This document shows, piece by piece, positions 9,701 to 18,261 of a stretch of DNA of 64,000 bases. Within the stretch, counting starts at the first letter, position 1. The number at the start of each line of letters is the position of its first letter. The DNA is taken from NCBI GenBank assembly GCA_900637675.1, contig LR134389.1, positions 1,612,001 through 1,676,000 of the forward strand, in the 5' to 3' direction. The stretch comes from Streptococcus equi subsp. equi. Its GTDB lineage: Bacteria > Bacillota > Bacilli > Lactobacillales > Streptococcaceae. The translations under genes were made by a program, and so were the position numbers. The notes below the pieces were generated by a model. That model was not told the DNA's origin. It saw only the letters and a list, made by a program, of their open reading frames with translations, and searched no databases.

Positions 9701-11391
9701 AGAACTGGCTGTGAGGCATAATAAGCTTCTGAGGCTGCTTTTTGCTCAGCATCTTGGTAATAACGCACATAATCAATCACAAAGGCCGTCTCATCTGAAG
9801 CTAGATAGTAGCCTGCATTTTTACTCCAATTGCCTCCAGTAGCAAGGTTAAACTGAAGGTATTGAGGCTTATTAAAGGCAGCTGCGGCAGCCTCTAAGCG
9901 ATCATCACCGGTTAAATACATGGTATTATAAACAATCCCATCAACATACCATTCAATCTTATCCGGATACCAATTAATACCAAAGATATGGTAGTCATCA
10001 TAAAAGTCATCACTTAATGTCAGATTGCCACCCAATGCTGTTGGGCTATAGCTTCCATCTTTGTCTGCATCACCCTTGATATAGTAAAAATGAGGGGTCC
10101 CGTAAACTGTTTTGTTGCTTTGATCACCTTCGGCAAGCTCACCCTCATGCTCTCCGTTAGGAGCACCGATTAGCTCCATAATGTCAAGCTCACCTGTGCT
10201 TGGCCAGCCATAGCCTTGAGTTGACGCAATATCACCATCTAAGGTAAAATCAGCCCCCAATGTCCAAAAGGCTGGAAAGGCTCCCTTACCCTTGGGAAGC
10301 TTGGCCCTAGCTTCGATACGACCATATAAAAATTCTTGCTTGCCAACCGTTCGTACGCTTCCTGAATCATAAATGACCTGACGTGCGCTTGTTCCTCCTC
10401 TAGGATTGGCATAACGGTCCTCCCCATAACGCTCTGTGACGTTTAAAACAAGATTGCCATTATCAAGATAGACATTCTCTGTGCTGTCTGTGTAGTGCTG
10501 CTGCTCATTCCCGCGAATACTTCCCAATTCATATCCCCAGTTCTCTTGGTTTAACCGATCTCCTGAAAACTCATCCTGCCAAATCAATTCATAATCATTT
10601 TCCTCTACGACACTCACGTTATCAATACTAGCAGAGGCAGCCAAGGCTTCCGGAGAAGAGGCTTCCAACCATTTGACTAAGCCAACAAAGGTTTCTGAAG
10701 TCGTTGCTGTAAAGGAGAGCTTGATATGTGACCAAGTACCGTCTGTATCTGTGAGGCTGACCTCTTTGATAACAGGGCCCTGAAGATTGTGATTGGACTC
10801 TTTAGCGGTAAGGTATAAGCCATTATGAGGTGTGTCAGCTTCAACCTTCACATCAGCCTCTAGCGTATAGGTTTTCCCAACCGTTGTAGACACCTTTTGA
10901 AGGATATGCTCATCTAAAGTGCCGCTTGTTACCTCAGCATAGCTATTACCATTCTCTGTTGTGAGGACTGAATGACCTCCCTCTCTATATTGCCACTGAT
11001 TCTTATTGGACACATAATCATTGTCAAAACCACCATTAGCCACCTTATTGAGCTCAATCGGAGCGTTAGACTTCTCTTCGTCTGCTGTCTGATCAGCAGC
11101 ATTGCTGGTCACAGCATTAGCTACTACTGCCTCATCTACTGTCGTCTCCTCTGAGACTACTAAGGCCTCGCTATCTGTATCTGTAGCTTGAGGCTCCTGC
11201 TCATGGCTTATCTCTGTTACTGCTGCTTTCGTAGGCTGCTGCAGGCTTACCTCTGAAACGTCATCAGCATAAACAGCCACTGGCAGACCAGCAGCAAGAC
11301 CAATACCCACACACACTGAAGCAACACCGACACTAAGCTTTTTGATGGCATATTTTCTAATTTGCTCTTTTCCGATAGGATTAAATAACAT
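6751..11391 (-). CDS. Secreted bifunctional GH16 endo-glycanase + GH33 sialidase
   Basis: A 1546-residue extracellular enzyme. The start is set at 11391 (RBS GTGAGG; an in-frame extension to 11430 lacks one). A YSIRK-like signal (RKYAIKKLSVGVAS) ends near AVYA. Domains in order: a carbohydrate-binding-like module (~115-265); a GH16 catalytic domain (~266-547) with GELDIMELIG at ~400-409, the ExDxxE signature; a linker/Ig-like region; a CBM40-like lectin domain (~752-922); a GH33 sialidase (~942-1427) with YRIP (953-956), DWGD (979-982), four Asp boxes (SHDDGKTW, SEDEGQTW, SDDGGQTW, STDYGMTW) and the nucleophile region GLLYEY; then a C-terminal beta domain. No LPXTG, so it is released. Substrate of the GH16 part is not determined; desialylated mucin or host glycan is inferred from the fusion. 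Confidence 0.92.
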   Translation of the reverse strand: MLFNPIGKEQIRKYAIKKLSVGVASVCVGIGLAAGLPVAVYADDVSEVSLQQPTKAAVTEISHEQEPQATDTDSEALVVSEETTVDEAVVANAVTSNAADQTADEEKSNAPIELNKVANGGFDNDYVSNKNQWQYREGGHSVLTTENGNSYAEVTSGTLDEHILQKVSTTVGKTYTLEADVKVEADTPHNGLYLTAKESNHNLQGPVIKEVSLTDTDGTWSHIKLSFTATTSETFVGLVKWLEASSPEALAASASIDNVSVVEENDYELIWQDEFSGDRLNQENWGYELGSIRGNEQQHYTDSTENVYLDNGNLVLNVTERYGEDRYANPRGGTSARQVIYDSGSVRTVGKQEFLYGRIEARAKLPKGKGAFPAFWTLGADFTLDGDIASTQGYGWPSTGELDIMELIGAPNGEHEGELAEGDQSNKTVYGTPHFYYIKGDADKDGSYSPTALGGNLTLSDDFYDDYHIFGINWYPDKIEWYVDGIVYNTMYLTGDDRLEAAAAAFNKPQYLQFNLATGGNWSKNAGYYLASDETAFVIDYVRYYQDAEQKAASEAYYASQPVLKGVKDLTMLEGTSPDLAQAVTTDQEGYVVDFSVENEYLFTNKGGNTNAALQAAGRDDLSALSELAPGIYNIYYSAVPYNADLGSTVTPTAKIAREVAILTVLPKEGLIGKKGEPLSTVALPANWQWVTPEEILGSAEHYQIKYTTEGGRAVYTSIEASYISDQPISDQASILVDLGNAILDATAEKAAVTDDEALGKLDDVMNLTQGTVTIRYRLDTADTTVRSSSPLALLSISNQASANEYASFFIEPKNNKIGLEFKGAEVPIVKVGSGFNLLTNSDWQTISYVFTGSRLKIYLNGDLYGEADFAGFMKQLPWKASADTLTIGGLKRTYDGESVLHWGLKGLVDQVLIDTDVYDLTDIAKAHQPTLRPVTGEKTNVWDKYDEGVFEYRIPSVVKTPSGTLIAAADARKKHYNDWGDVATVVRISHDDGKTWSNNITVLDMPTQPYFTTQYSLADWNTNMTQSAFSIDSTLLTDASGKLYLLVDVFPESQGAVASKAGSGYELINGQYYLNLYDFDNNKYTVREGGIVYDQSGHQTDMYVDEGNFETAFSTRGNLYQTEAGEDILLGNIYLRSGRTKQGITREGSQTAPLFTYMTSFLWLLTSEDEGQTWSTPLDITPQIKEDWMGFLGTGAAAGIEIDAVNAEGEQVKRLVFPIYYTNQQNATSASLGRQSSANIFSDDGGQTWQRGESPNDGRIYGHNQQTTSKDFDTSVTELTENQIIQLNNGHLLQFMRNTGKTIVIARSTDYGMTWDDNPTITDLPEPYVNLSAIHMMVDGKEYVVLSNPLGEPSGEQLTIRNQRMKGILRVGEVLEDDSIHWVASTIFEPKRFAYSSLVQLDDERVGLLYEYSGQITYSTFNIKQMISDQFREDKAEIEEVTITSAAPKQNGKVSITIQMTFNQPMFILGDRQLAVTVNGVDKLASYVSGDGTDTAIFELSLESMPEGPITVLPQFDHTIVETKYGIRLTDDKAYTVSYPAAVTA

Positions 11392-11491
11392 GTTTATTTC
11401 CTCACTTATATATACATCATTTTTAAACACAATAGCTTTTCAAAGGCCCATTTAGCCTAATCCAGTGCTGGTCAGGCTAACGACCTTGTTA

Positions 11492-11505
11492 TAAAAACGC
11501 TTTCA
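11492..11505. promoter_or_regulatory. cre-like site upstream of the GH16/GH33 gene
   Basis: TGAAAGCGTTTTTA on the minus strand differs from the CcpA consensus TGWAANCGNTNWCA at one position. It lies about 100 bp upstream of the start at 11391, so the secreted enzyme may have its own catabolite-repressed promoter besides readthrough from the PTS operon. Confidence 0.55.
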
Positions 11506-11563
11506 ATTCAGCGCTTAAAAGAAGATATACCAGATGAAACCGATATATCCTCTCACAAAGTGA

Positions 11564-12911
11564 CTAACCTGCCTTTTCAAGCTCATTATCAGCCATCTTA
11601 ACAAATGGAAGGTAAATCAGGGTTGCCAAGGCCAAATTGACAAGCGATAGCACAATAGCACGCCAATCAAAACCAGTTGAAAAGAAGCCATACAAGACAG
11701 GCGGCATTACCCAGGTCACATTTTGCGTAACGGGTGCAACCAAGCCCAGACTAGTTGCGATATAAGCAACACTTGACATAACAGCAGGACAAACAATAAA
11801 CGGAATAAACAACAAAGGATTTAAAACAGTTGGTAAACCATACATCACTGGCTCTCCTATATTAAACAATACAGGAGCAACACCTAGCTTAGCCACCTCA
11901 CGATAGTGTTCATTTTTAGACTTCCAGAAAATAGCAATCAAGAGCCCTAAGGTTGCATACCATACAAAGAACACTCGTCCAAAGATAAGGAATCGCCTCA
12001 TGCTTTTGATAAGCCTCCAAATTAGCCAAGAGGGCAACACCAAATACTCCCTCCATATTTGGCGCCATAACATTGCCGCCATGAATCCCAAAGAACCAGA
12101 AAAATTGGGTCAAAACAGCTACCAAAACAACAGCAATAAAGCTTTGTGATAAGCCCAAAAGTGGGATTTGCAAGACCTTATAGATCCAATCAATCATCAA
12201 AGAACCCGTTAGCTTTTCAAAGACAAATGTTAAAATAGCTACGCTATACAAGGCGCAAAAGCCTGGTATGATAGATAAGAAGGGCTTGGCTACAGCAGGT
12301 GGCACACTATCTGGTAATTTAATTGTCCAATTTTTTAACATTAATTTACAAAAAATAATAGAGGCTAAAAAGCCAATCATAATTGCTGTAAAATAACCAT
12401 TGGAGTTAATTTGCGCACCAGGCAATAGGCCTGAGATGGTCACATTAAGTGAGCTGCCGCTGACAGTAACACCACTGTCCTTAAAAGCCGTCACAAGATC
12501 AACACCCTTGAGACCTGACGCGTCAATGCTAGAGGTAACAGAATCCCCAATCGCAATCACAAAGGCAGCTAAAGAAACCAAACCTGATGAGAGCGTATCT
12601 GTCTTATAAAGTTTAGCGACATTAACCCCTAAGCAATACACAAATAGCAAGGACACAATCGAAATGCTTCCCTTAAAGACAAGGTTGTTGATGGTTACCC
12701 ACCATTGGAAGGCCTCTGTAATGCCTTGCAAGCCAAATTGGTCTGGAATATCCACTAAAAAGGCATTGATCAACAGGGCAATAGAGCCTGTCATCACAAC
12801 CGGCATCGTTGCAATAAAAGAATCTCGCAAGGCCACTAAAAATCGTTGATTACCAATCTTCGTAGCAATTGGCAGCAGCTTTTGCGAAAGAAAGTTCATA
12901 TAGTTATTCAT
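11564..12911 (-). pseudogene. PTS lactose/cellobiose-type IIC, frameshifted
   Basis: A CelB-like EIIC membrane transporter in two frames. The first frame (12911 down) gives ten-odd hydrophobic segments and GIHGGNVMAPN, then goes out of frame after IPYLWTSV. The second frame (to 11564) continues FFVWYATLGLLIAIFW, FNIGEPVMYGLPTVLNP and the usual C-terminus. One extra base in or near the A3 run at 11966-11968 (T3 on the coding strand) explains the shift. Rejoined length (~449 residues) is normal for the family. It is paralogous to the intact IIC at 12976, so loss may be tolerated. Confidence 0.85.
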
Positions 12912-12975
12912 TCATAGCTCCTTAAAACAATCATAAAACAGCTAAGATAGAGCAGTAAAGGCTCTCTCTAACAGC

Positions 12976-14292
12976 TTAGCCTTCATTTTTAGTTTGCTCG
13001 CTCGCCTGCCATCTTCTTTCCACATTAATAATAAACGGCAAGTAAAGAAGAATATCTAGAATAATTAAAACAAGCTGTAGGACTGAGGCTTGCCAGCTGC
13101 CCGTTGCCAAAAATCCTGAAATAACAGGCGGCATGGTCCACCCCGGATCAGCATAGGTGCCAGGTACAATGCCAGAAGCAAAGGCAAAATAAGCGACAAA
13201 CAAATTCATAACAGGTGCTAGTACAAAAGGAATAACTGTCAATAGATTTAAAACAACCGGTAAGCCAAACATGGTCGGCTCGTTAATGTTGAAAAACCCT
13301 GGAATCAAGGTCAATGGTGACAAGACCTTTGCCTGCTGACTAGCCTTGCGACGACGTGCTAACCAGGCTAAAGCCAACACCAAGCCAATGGTTGCACCAG
13401 CTCCGCCGATAAAAACAAAGTTATCCATAAAGACAGACGTAAAGACATGCGGCAATTCCTGACCAGCCTTATGAGCTGCCATATTTTCAGTCAAGTTAGA
13501 TAACCAGATCGGCTTCATAATAGGATTGTTTAGGACATTTCCACCATGCACACCACAGAACCATAAAAAGCCATTAAGAAGAACAACGATAAAATTACCA
13601 AATAAGGTACTTCCCAGCAAGCCAAATGGAACTCCTAGTACGGACTTAACAATGTCATGGACATTTGGCAGGCTAAAATGATCCAAGAAAGCATAAACAG
13701 CAAGCCAAAACACAATAATCACCGCTCCAGGAATAATGGCGCTAAAGCTTTTTGATACTGCAGGCGGCACACCCTCAGGCATCTTAATCCGAATATCCTT
13801 TTTCATAAACCATTGATAAGCATAGCCATTTACCAATCCCAAAACAATGGCAACAAACAAGCCGCCTGATGAAAGGTAAGAAGGCGCAATACCCGCTACC
13901 TCACCCAAGGCTTTACCAGATTCATTGACAAATGAAACAGTAAATGGGGTCACTGTTAAAAAGGCAGAGATATTAATAATCCCAGCAGAAATCCCGTCTG
14001 CCTTATACTGCTTAGCCAAGCTATAAGAAATCCCAAAGGCCGCAACCAAGGCAATCAGATTAAAGCTCGAATCTACTCCCTTCCACAGATAGGTAGAGAC
14101 ACCAATCTCACCAAGCCAAGCTTCCCAACCAGGAATCGGCAGGCTAGCAATCACCATTAAAAAGGACCCAATCAAAATCAAGGGCATAGCGTAGGTGATC
14201 CCATCACGAATAGCAATAAGAAAGCGATTGCTTCCTAGGCGACCAGCAACTGGAACAAGCTTTTGCTGGATAAAATCTTCAAATTTAGTCAT
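12976..14292 (-). CDS. PTS lactose/cellobiose-family IIC permease
   Basis: A 438-residue polytopic EIIC that carries the sugar across the membrane while it is phosphorylated. Family marks are RFLIAIRDGITYAMPLILIGS, the conserved CGVHGGNV loop and FFNINEPTMFGLPVVLN. It overlaps the IIA gene by 8 bp and is followed by the frameshifted IIC paralogue. In this setting the substrate is probably a disaccharide released by the extracellular GH16/sialidase; this is inference. Confidence 0.93.
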   Translation of the reverse strand: MTKFEDFIQQKLVPVAGRLGSNRFLIAIRDGITYAMPLILIGSFLMVIASLPIPGWEAWLGEIGVSTYLWKGVDSSFNLIALVAAFGISYSLAKQYKADGISAGIINISAFLTVTPFTVSFVNESGKALGEVAGIAPSYLSSGGLFVAIVLGLVNGYAYQWFMKKDIRIKMPEGVPPAVSKSFSAIIPGAVIIVFWLAVYAFLDHFSLPNVHDIVKSVLGVPFGLLGSTLFGNFIVVLLNGFLWFCGVHGGNVLNNPIMKPIWLSNLTENMAAHKAGQELPHVFTSVFMDNFVFIGGAGATIGLVLALAWLARRRKASQQAKVLSPLTLIPGFFNINEPTMFGLPVVLNLLTVIPFVLAPVMNLFVAYFAFASGIVPGTYADPGWTMPPVISGFLATGSWQASVLQLVLIILDILLYLPFIINVERRWQASEQTKNEG

Positions 14293-14626
14293 TGTTACCT
14301 CCTTGTGACGTTAACCTTTCATAAATAGATACTAGCTCCCTTGCCAAATCAACAAAGGTAATACTAGTCATCAAATGATCCTGACCATGAACTAATAGTA
14401 GGCTTACTGGTGTAGCATTTCCCCGTGCCTCTTGAGTTAGCATATCTGTTTGTGCATGATGGGCCTGCACCAATGCCTTATCGGCCTGCTTTAGACTTTC
14501 CTGAGCTTGATTGAGCTCTCCCTTTTTAGCAAAAGCAATCGCCTCCATCGCAAGCGACTTGGCACTACCACCATGCATGATCAGGCCCATAATCGTCTCT
14601 AGCTGCTTATCTTCCATGACCACCAC
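14285..14626 (-). CDS. PTS lactose/cellobiose-family IIA
   Basis: A cytosolic phosphocarrier of 113 residues, all-helical as expected for LacF/CelC-type IIA. The phospho-accepting His lies in the loop VHGQDHLMTS. It accepts phosphate from HPr and passes it to IIB. The start at 14626 abuts the IIB stop (14627), and the end overlaps the IIC gene, so the three are tightly coupled. Confidence 0.93.
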   Translation of the reverse strand: MVVMEDKQLETIMGLIMHGGSAKSLAMEAIAFAKKGELNQAQESLKQADKALVQAHHAQTDMLTQEARGNATPVSLLLVHGQDHLMTSITFVDLARELVSIYERLTSQGGNND

Positions 14627-14944
14627 CTATTTCATCAAACTTTCAGCTAAGGCAATAACCTTATCACCATTCATCATACCGTAATCAACCATTGGCACAA
14701 CCGCCACTGGAATGTCCTTTTCTGCCAAGCTTTCTTGAAATGCTGACAATTGATAAGCAACCTGTGGCCCTAATAACACCACATCAACAGGATGGCTTAG
14801 AGCGTAATCCTCTGCCTCAGTCAATGGCAATGCAAAAATATCTGCCTCAAGCCCCCGATTGTCAGCAGCCTTTTCCATCTTTGTCACTAATAGACTGGTA
14901 CTCATACCCGCTGCACAGGCCAACATAATTTGTTTTTTACTCAT
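14627..14944 (-). CDS. PTS lactose/cellobiose-family IIB
   Basis: A 105-residue cytosolic phosphotransfer domain. The active-site Cys is in the N-terminal P-loop-like segment IMLACAAGMSTSLLV. The following alpha/beta pattern and VDVVLLGPQVAYQL are typical of CelA-type IIB. It lies 23 bp after the TIM-barrel gene in the same operon. Confidence 0.93.
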   Translation of the reverse strand: MSKKQIMLACAAGMSTSLLVTKMEKAADNRGLEADIFALPLTEAEDYALSHPVDVVLLGPQVAYQLSAFQESLAEKDIPVAVVPMVDYGMMNGDKVIALAESLMK

Positions 14945-14967
14945 GATCTTCTCCTTTATCCCAAATC

Positions 14968-15867
14968 CTAACGTCGAATAGAGCGCGACATTCTCACAAT
15001 GGTATGTCTTTTTCCTCGGATAGCGTCACTAAGAGCAAAGATATTTTCCACTGGCGCAATCCCGCTATAGCCAGCATCTCCGATATGATGAATATCGACA
15101 CCACAGATTTTATTGCGAATAGCAATGTCTCGAACGATCGTAGTATCTGACCCTTCCTGACTCGTTCCAATAGCTGACATAACTAGAGCATCGTGAGCAT
15201 GCACCTCCTCAACAATAGCTCTAAGGTCACCCTCTGTAAAGCCAGGAACTGTCCCAACAGCAGGAACTAAAATCACATCAGCCCCAGCCTCGATAAACCG
15301 CCGAACAGTTTCTAAGTCAATCACCGCTTCATTAGAGCCAGCAGCATGCATCTTTCCAGCAATAATCAAGCCTGAAAAATAGTGCTTGGCCTGTTGAATA
15401 GCTCTTTCAATCTGATTATTGCTAACACCAGTACCTGGATTTCCTGTCAAGCAAACAAAGTCAAAGCCCAAGGCTTCAATCTCTTGAAAGGTCTTAGCTG
15501 TCGCCTGTCGCCCTTCTACTAGCTCCAAGCGCTTTTCAGTCATGTCAACGTCCAAATCAATTGGTTCTAAATTAACACCAATTGGACGCCCCACCAGACG
15601 ACGCAGCTCTAAAATAGGCTGATCAGTAGCAGGTAGACCAGATATTTGAACATCAAAGACATCTACACAATTCAGCAAAATCAAATCAGCACTAAAGGCT
15701 GCGGCAACCTCAGCGTTCGTAAGGTCATCTCCAGTCCAAGAGGGTCTTGGCGCTACATTTTCTGAGACAATGGTACGTCCCTCGCTTGCCTTAATGGCTT
15801 GCTTTAGCTCTAACGATGTTAACTGTAGCATTTCTGAGCTACTAGCACTCAATAATCGTGTTTTCAT
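14968..15867 (-). CDS. Predicted TIM-barrel enzyme of the PTS operon
   Basis: First gene of the sugar operon, 299 residues, soluble. Repeating beta-alpha pattern with phosphate-binding-like glycines (ADVILVPAVGTVPGFTEGDL, MSAIGTSQEGSDTT) suggests a TIM barrel. It resembles proteins of BtpA/SgcQ or phosphonomutase-like type found beside PTS genes. The segment CGVDIHHIGDAGYSG contains His and Asp residues that could bind metal. I do not recognise a proven activity; processing of the imported sugar phosphate is only inferred from position. Confidence 0.6.
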   Translation of the reverse strand: MKTRLLSASSSEMLQLTSLELKQAIKASEGRTIVSENVAPRPSWTGDDLTNAEVAAAFSADLILLNCVDVFDVQISGLPATDQPILELRRLVGRPIGVNLEPIDLDVDMTEKRLELVEGRQATAKTFQEIEALGFDFVCLTGNPGTGVSNNQIERAIQQAKHYFSGLIIAGKMHAAGSNEAVIDLETVRRFIEAGADVILVPAVGTVPGFTEGDLRAIVEEVHAHDALVMSAIGTSQEGSDTTIVRDIAIRNKICGVDIHHIGDAGYSGIAPVENIFALSDAIRGKRHTIVRMSRSIRR

Positions 15868-15924
15868 CGCTTCTCCTTTATTTTTATTTTAAAAACATTA
15901 ACAAAAGATAAATAAGATTTAACT

Positions 15925-15991
15925 CTTATTTGTTTACTTTTTATAAACAAATAAAGTATATTCTATTTACCAATATTTGTCAACGTTTTCA
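15925..15991 (-). promoter_or_regulatory. PTS operon promoter with ROK operator candidate and cre
   Basis: On the minus strand, TTGACA (15978-15983) and TATACT (15955-15960) are spaced by exactly 17 bp. A cre-like sequence, TGAAAACGTTGACA (15978-15991, one mismatch), covers the -35 box. Directly downstream is an inverted repeat with arms CTTATTTGTTTA (15925-15936) and TAAACAAATAAAG (15944-15956), placed over the transcription start. This is the expected geometry for repression by the divergent ROK protein plus CcpA. Confidence 0.75.
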
Positions 15992-16046
15992 GGCAGGATT
16001 TTTAATTCTTTTTTGGTATGATAGAGGTACGATAATAGAGGTTACT

Positions 16047-17249
16047 ATGAAGACGGATAAACAACAAGAGCTTTACGCAAAAATTTTAGATACCATTTAT
16101 GCCCAACGGCCTATTTCACGCATTGATATTTCAAAGCTAACGCACATCACACCTGCTACAGTAGGGGCTATCACTAAAGAGCTGCTAGCACAGGGGTGGA
16201 TACACGAAATCGGAGAGCTGACGGACCACTCCGTTGGCCGCAAAAAAATATTACTTGATGCTTCGGCTAACGCCTTTTATTTTGCTGGTGTCGAATTGTC
16301 CGAAAAGCATTTCTATTTGGTCATTACAGATAACCTGGGCACCATCTATGCCAAGCACAACCAACAGATCGACCCAAGCATTTCCTCCTACTACAAAGCA
16401 GACTATATCTCTGAGCTGATTCAAGCCTTCCTCAAGCAGCACAAGCACTATGATGTACAAGCCATAGGAATAGCACTGCCTGGGCATTACGATCATTCCA
16501 CCTCCAGCTCAACGCATATTAACACCAACAATCCCATCTGGCAGCAGGTCGATTTAACCGCAATTGCGAAGTCCTTCCCTATTCCAGTGGTCTTTAGCAA
16601 CAATGCTCACTGTATGATTATTGCCAAGCGCTTATACGAGCGTCAGGCACATAATCACAATTTTATTTTCTTTCATGTCGGACGAGGCATGCACTGCTCC
16701 TATATGTATAAGGGGGTCATTTATAGCCGTCACAATGCTGTTGTTGGGGAAATCGGACATACCATTGTCAACCCCACTGGAGAGCTTTGTGAATGTGGCA
16801 AAAAAGGCTGTTTACAGACCTATGCCAGCAATGCCTGGTTGCTCAAAAAAGCAAAACTGCTACATCAGTATGCCCCCAATTCTCATCTAAGAAGCCTTGT
16901 CGATAAGGCCTGTGAGCTCAAGCTAGACCATCTCTTGATTGCCTATGAGCTTGGTGATGTCGGGGTGACCACGCTCATTCACACAGCTATTGATTACCTT
17001 GTTTTATCCCTGTCTAACCTCTCCTTACTGATTGATACCGAGCAAATCTATCTCCATGGCAGATTTATCAGCCATCCTCTTATATCCTCCAAAATTCTGC
17101 AAGCCCTGCAAAATGACATTAAGCTTCTTAGCAATCAAAAAAAGCCAGAAATCATTGTCATGCCTTTTTCTGTCTATAATGCCGCTGTGGGAGCTACAGG
17201 CTTATGTATAGATGAGCTTTACCTCAATTATAAAAACAAATATGATTGA
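16047..17249 (+). CDS. ROK-family transcriptional repressor
   Basis: A 400-residue regulator, divergent from the PTS operon. The start at 16047 follows AGAGG; an in-frame extension to 15930 would run through the operator and lacks an RBS. The N-terminal winged helix (ISRIDISKLTHITPATVGAITKELLAQGWI) precedes a ROK sugar-binding domain with GEIGHTIVNPTGE and the zinc motif CECGKKGC. It probably binds the inverted repeat at 15925-15956 and is released by a sugar or sugar phosphate from the pathway. Confidence 0.92.
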   Translation: MKTDKQQELYAKILDTIYAQRPISRIDISKLTHITPATVGAITKELLAQGWIHEIGELTDHSVGRKKILLDASANAFYFAGVELSEKHFYLVITDNLGTIYAKHNQQIDPSISSYYKADYISELIQAFLKQHKHYDVQAIGIALPGHYDHSTSSSTHINTNNPIWQQVDLTAIAKSFPIPVVFSNNAHCMIIAKRLYERQAHNHNFIFFHVGRGMHCSYMYKGVIYSRHNAVVGEIGHTIVNPTGELCECGKKGCLQTYASNAWLLKKAKLLHQYAPNSHLRSLVDKACELKLDHLLIAYELGDVGVTTLIHTAIDYLVLSLSNLSLLIDTEQIYLHGRFISHPLISSKILQALQNDIKLLSNQKKPEIIVMPFSVYNAAVGATGLCIDELYLNYKNKYD

Positions 17250-17280
17250 TAACCCCCACACCAATATCAGCTAAAGCTTT

Positions 17281-17318
17281 AAAGCCCATTTGAGAAGCTA
17301 TTTCTCAAGTGGGCTTTT
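17281..17318 (+). terminator. Terminator of the ROK gene
   Basis: AAAGCCCATTTGAGA pairs with TCTCAAGTGGGCTTTT, 31 bp after the stop codon. It is a long stem with T residues at the end. Confidence 0.85.
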
Positions 17319-17375
17319 GCATTATGCGACTTTCAGTCCATCTCGCTCCGCAGGTGCGAGACAAATGATAACCAT

Positions 17376-17403
17376 AAAAAAAGAGAGGCACTTGGTTCTC
17401 TCT
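17376..17403 (-). terminator. Terminator of the Nudix gene
   Basis: On the minus strand the stem AGAGAG/CTCTCT is followed by a T7 run, just past the Nudix stop at 17412. Confidence 0.7.
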
Positions 17404-17411
17404 GTTCTATC

Positions 17412-17888
17412 CTAATGCCCCATTTGAAACTCACCAGCAAAATACTCTGCCAGCATCAGTCTATGCTTGTCTGAGATTGAAGACAGCTCTGCAATCTCTT
17501 CTCTAGAAAAATAACCGAGCCTTAAGGTTTCATCATTTTGATAATCAGTGATAGCCTTATCTGCCTTGGCTATAACCTCATAAAGCATCACAACGGTCTG
17601 AACCTTATCACCATTTGGATAGGTCTCTTCAAAATTGGTATAAACATTCAACAACCGTAAAGGCTCTACTGTAATCCCCGTCTCCTCATAAAATTCACGC
17701 CTGCAGGTTTCAGCAGAAGACTCACCCAGCTCCATGGCACCTCCCGGAATTGCCCAGGTTTTCTTATCTGCACGTAGCTGCAAAAGCACCTTACCTTCGG
17801 CATTGGCCAAAATACCACCAGCAAAAGTCAGAATAATGTTATCATGCCCCACCTTTGAGCGAATATAGGAAATATAGTCCTGTGTCAT
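17412..17888 (-). CDS. Nudix hydrolase
   Basis: A 158-residue pyrophosphohydrolase of unknown substrate. It has a perfect Nudix box: GAMELGESSAETCRREFYEETGI, with the metal-binding REFYEE. An open frame to 17957 exists, but the GGGAG ribosome site and the usual N-terminus (MTQDYISYIRSKVG) favour the ATG at 17888. Single-gene unit with its own terminator. Confidence 0.88.
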   Translation of the reverse strand: MTQDYISYIRSKVGHDNIILTFAGGILANAEGKVLLQLRADKKTWAIPGGAMELGESSAETCRREFYEETGITVEPLRLLNVYTNFEETYPNGDKVQTVVMLYEVIAKADKAITDYQNDETLRLGYFSREEIAELSSISDKHRLMLAEYFAGEFQMGH

Positions 17889-18032
17889 CGTAACTCCCTT
17901 CATTGCCATCATAAGATTAAAGCCAGTCAGCTGGCGCAATTGCTGCTTTTTTGCCAACCAATAAGCAATGCAGGCTTTGTCTCTTGTCCTTGATAGGCTG
18001 GCAAAGCATATAGCCCTAATTTTTCAACCTGA

Positions 18033-18242
18033 TTATATCACACTTTTTAAAAGCCAGAAAGAGACTCGAATGCCAAGTCCCTTTTCTTTCAATCTATAAC
18101 CAACCTCAGAAAAACTCAGACAAGCTACGATAACTTTTTTAATGTCTTCTTTGGCCAATGGTTTGCGACTGGTCATTGAATTACTTTCAATATTATCCCC
18201 ATCATCACATGATAACCACAAATAAACACGTACTTGTGTCAT
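18033..18242 (-). CDS. Small protein of unknown function (69 aa)
   Basis: Starts with a good ribosome site (GAGGAG, spacing 5) and ends MTQ...WLLKSVI. Not recognised. The last third (RVSFWLLK, from a sequence that looks like a terminator stem in DNA) may be read-on past an older stop, because the degraded relative at 26136-26385 has a stop at the matching YR position. The central part LAKEDIKKVIVACLSF is shared with that relative. No membrane segment or signal. Confidence 0.5.
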   Translation of the reverse strand: MTQVRVYLWLSCDDGDNIESNSMTSRKPLAKEDIKKVIVACLSFSEVGYRLKEKGLGIRVSFWLLKSVI

Positions 18243-18261
18243 TGCCTTCTCCTCAATCAGT

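Noticed and set aside
10239..10427. Frame inside the GH16/GH33 gene
   Set aside because: A shadow in another frame of a gene with clear domain content throughout.
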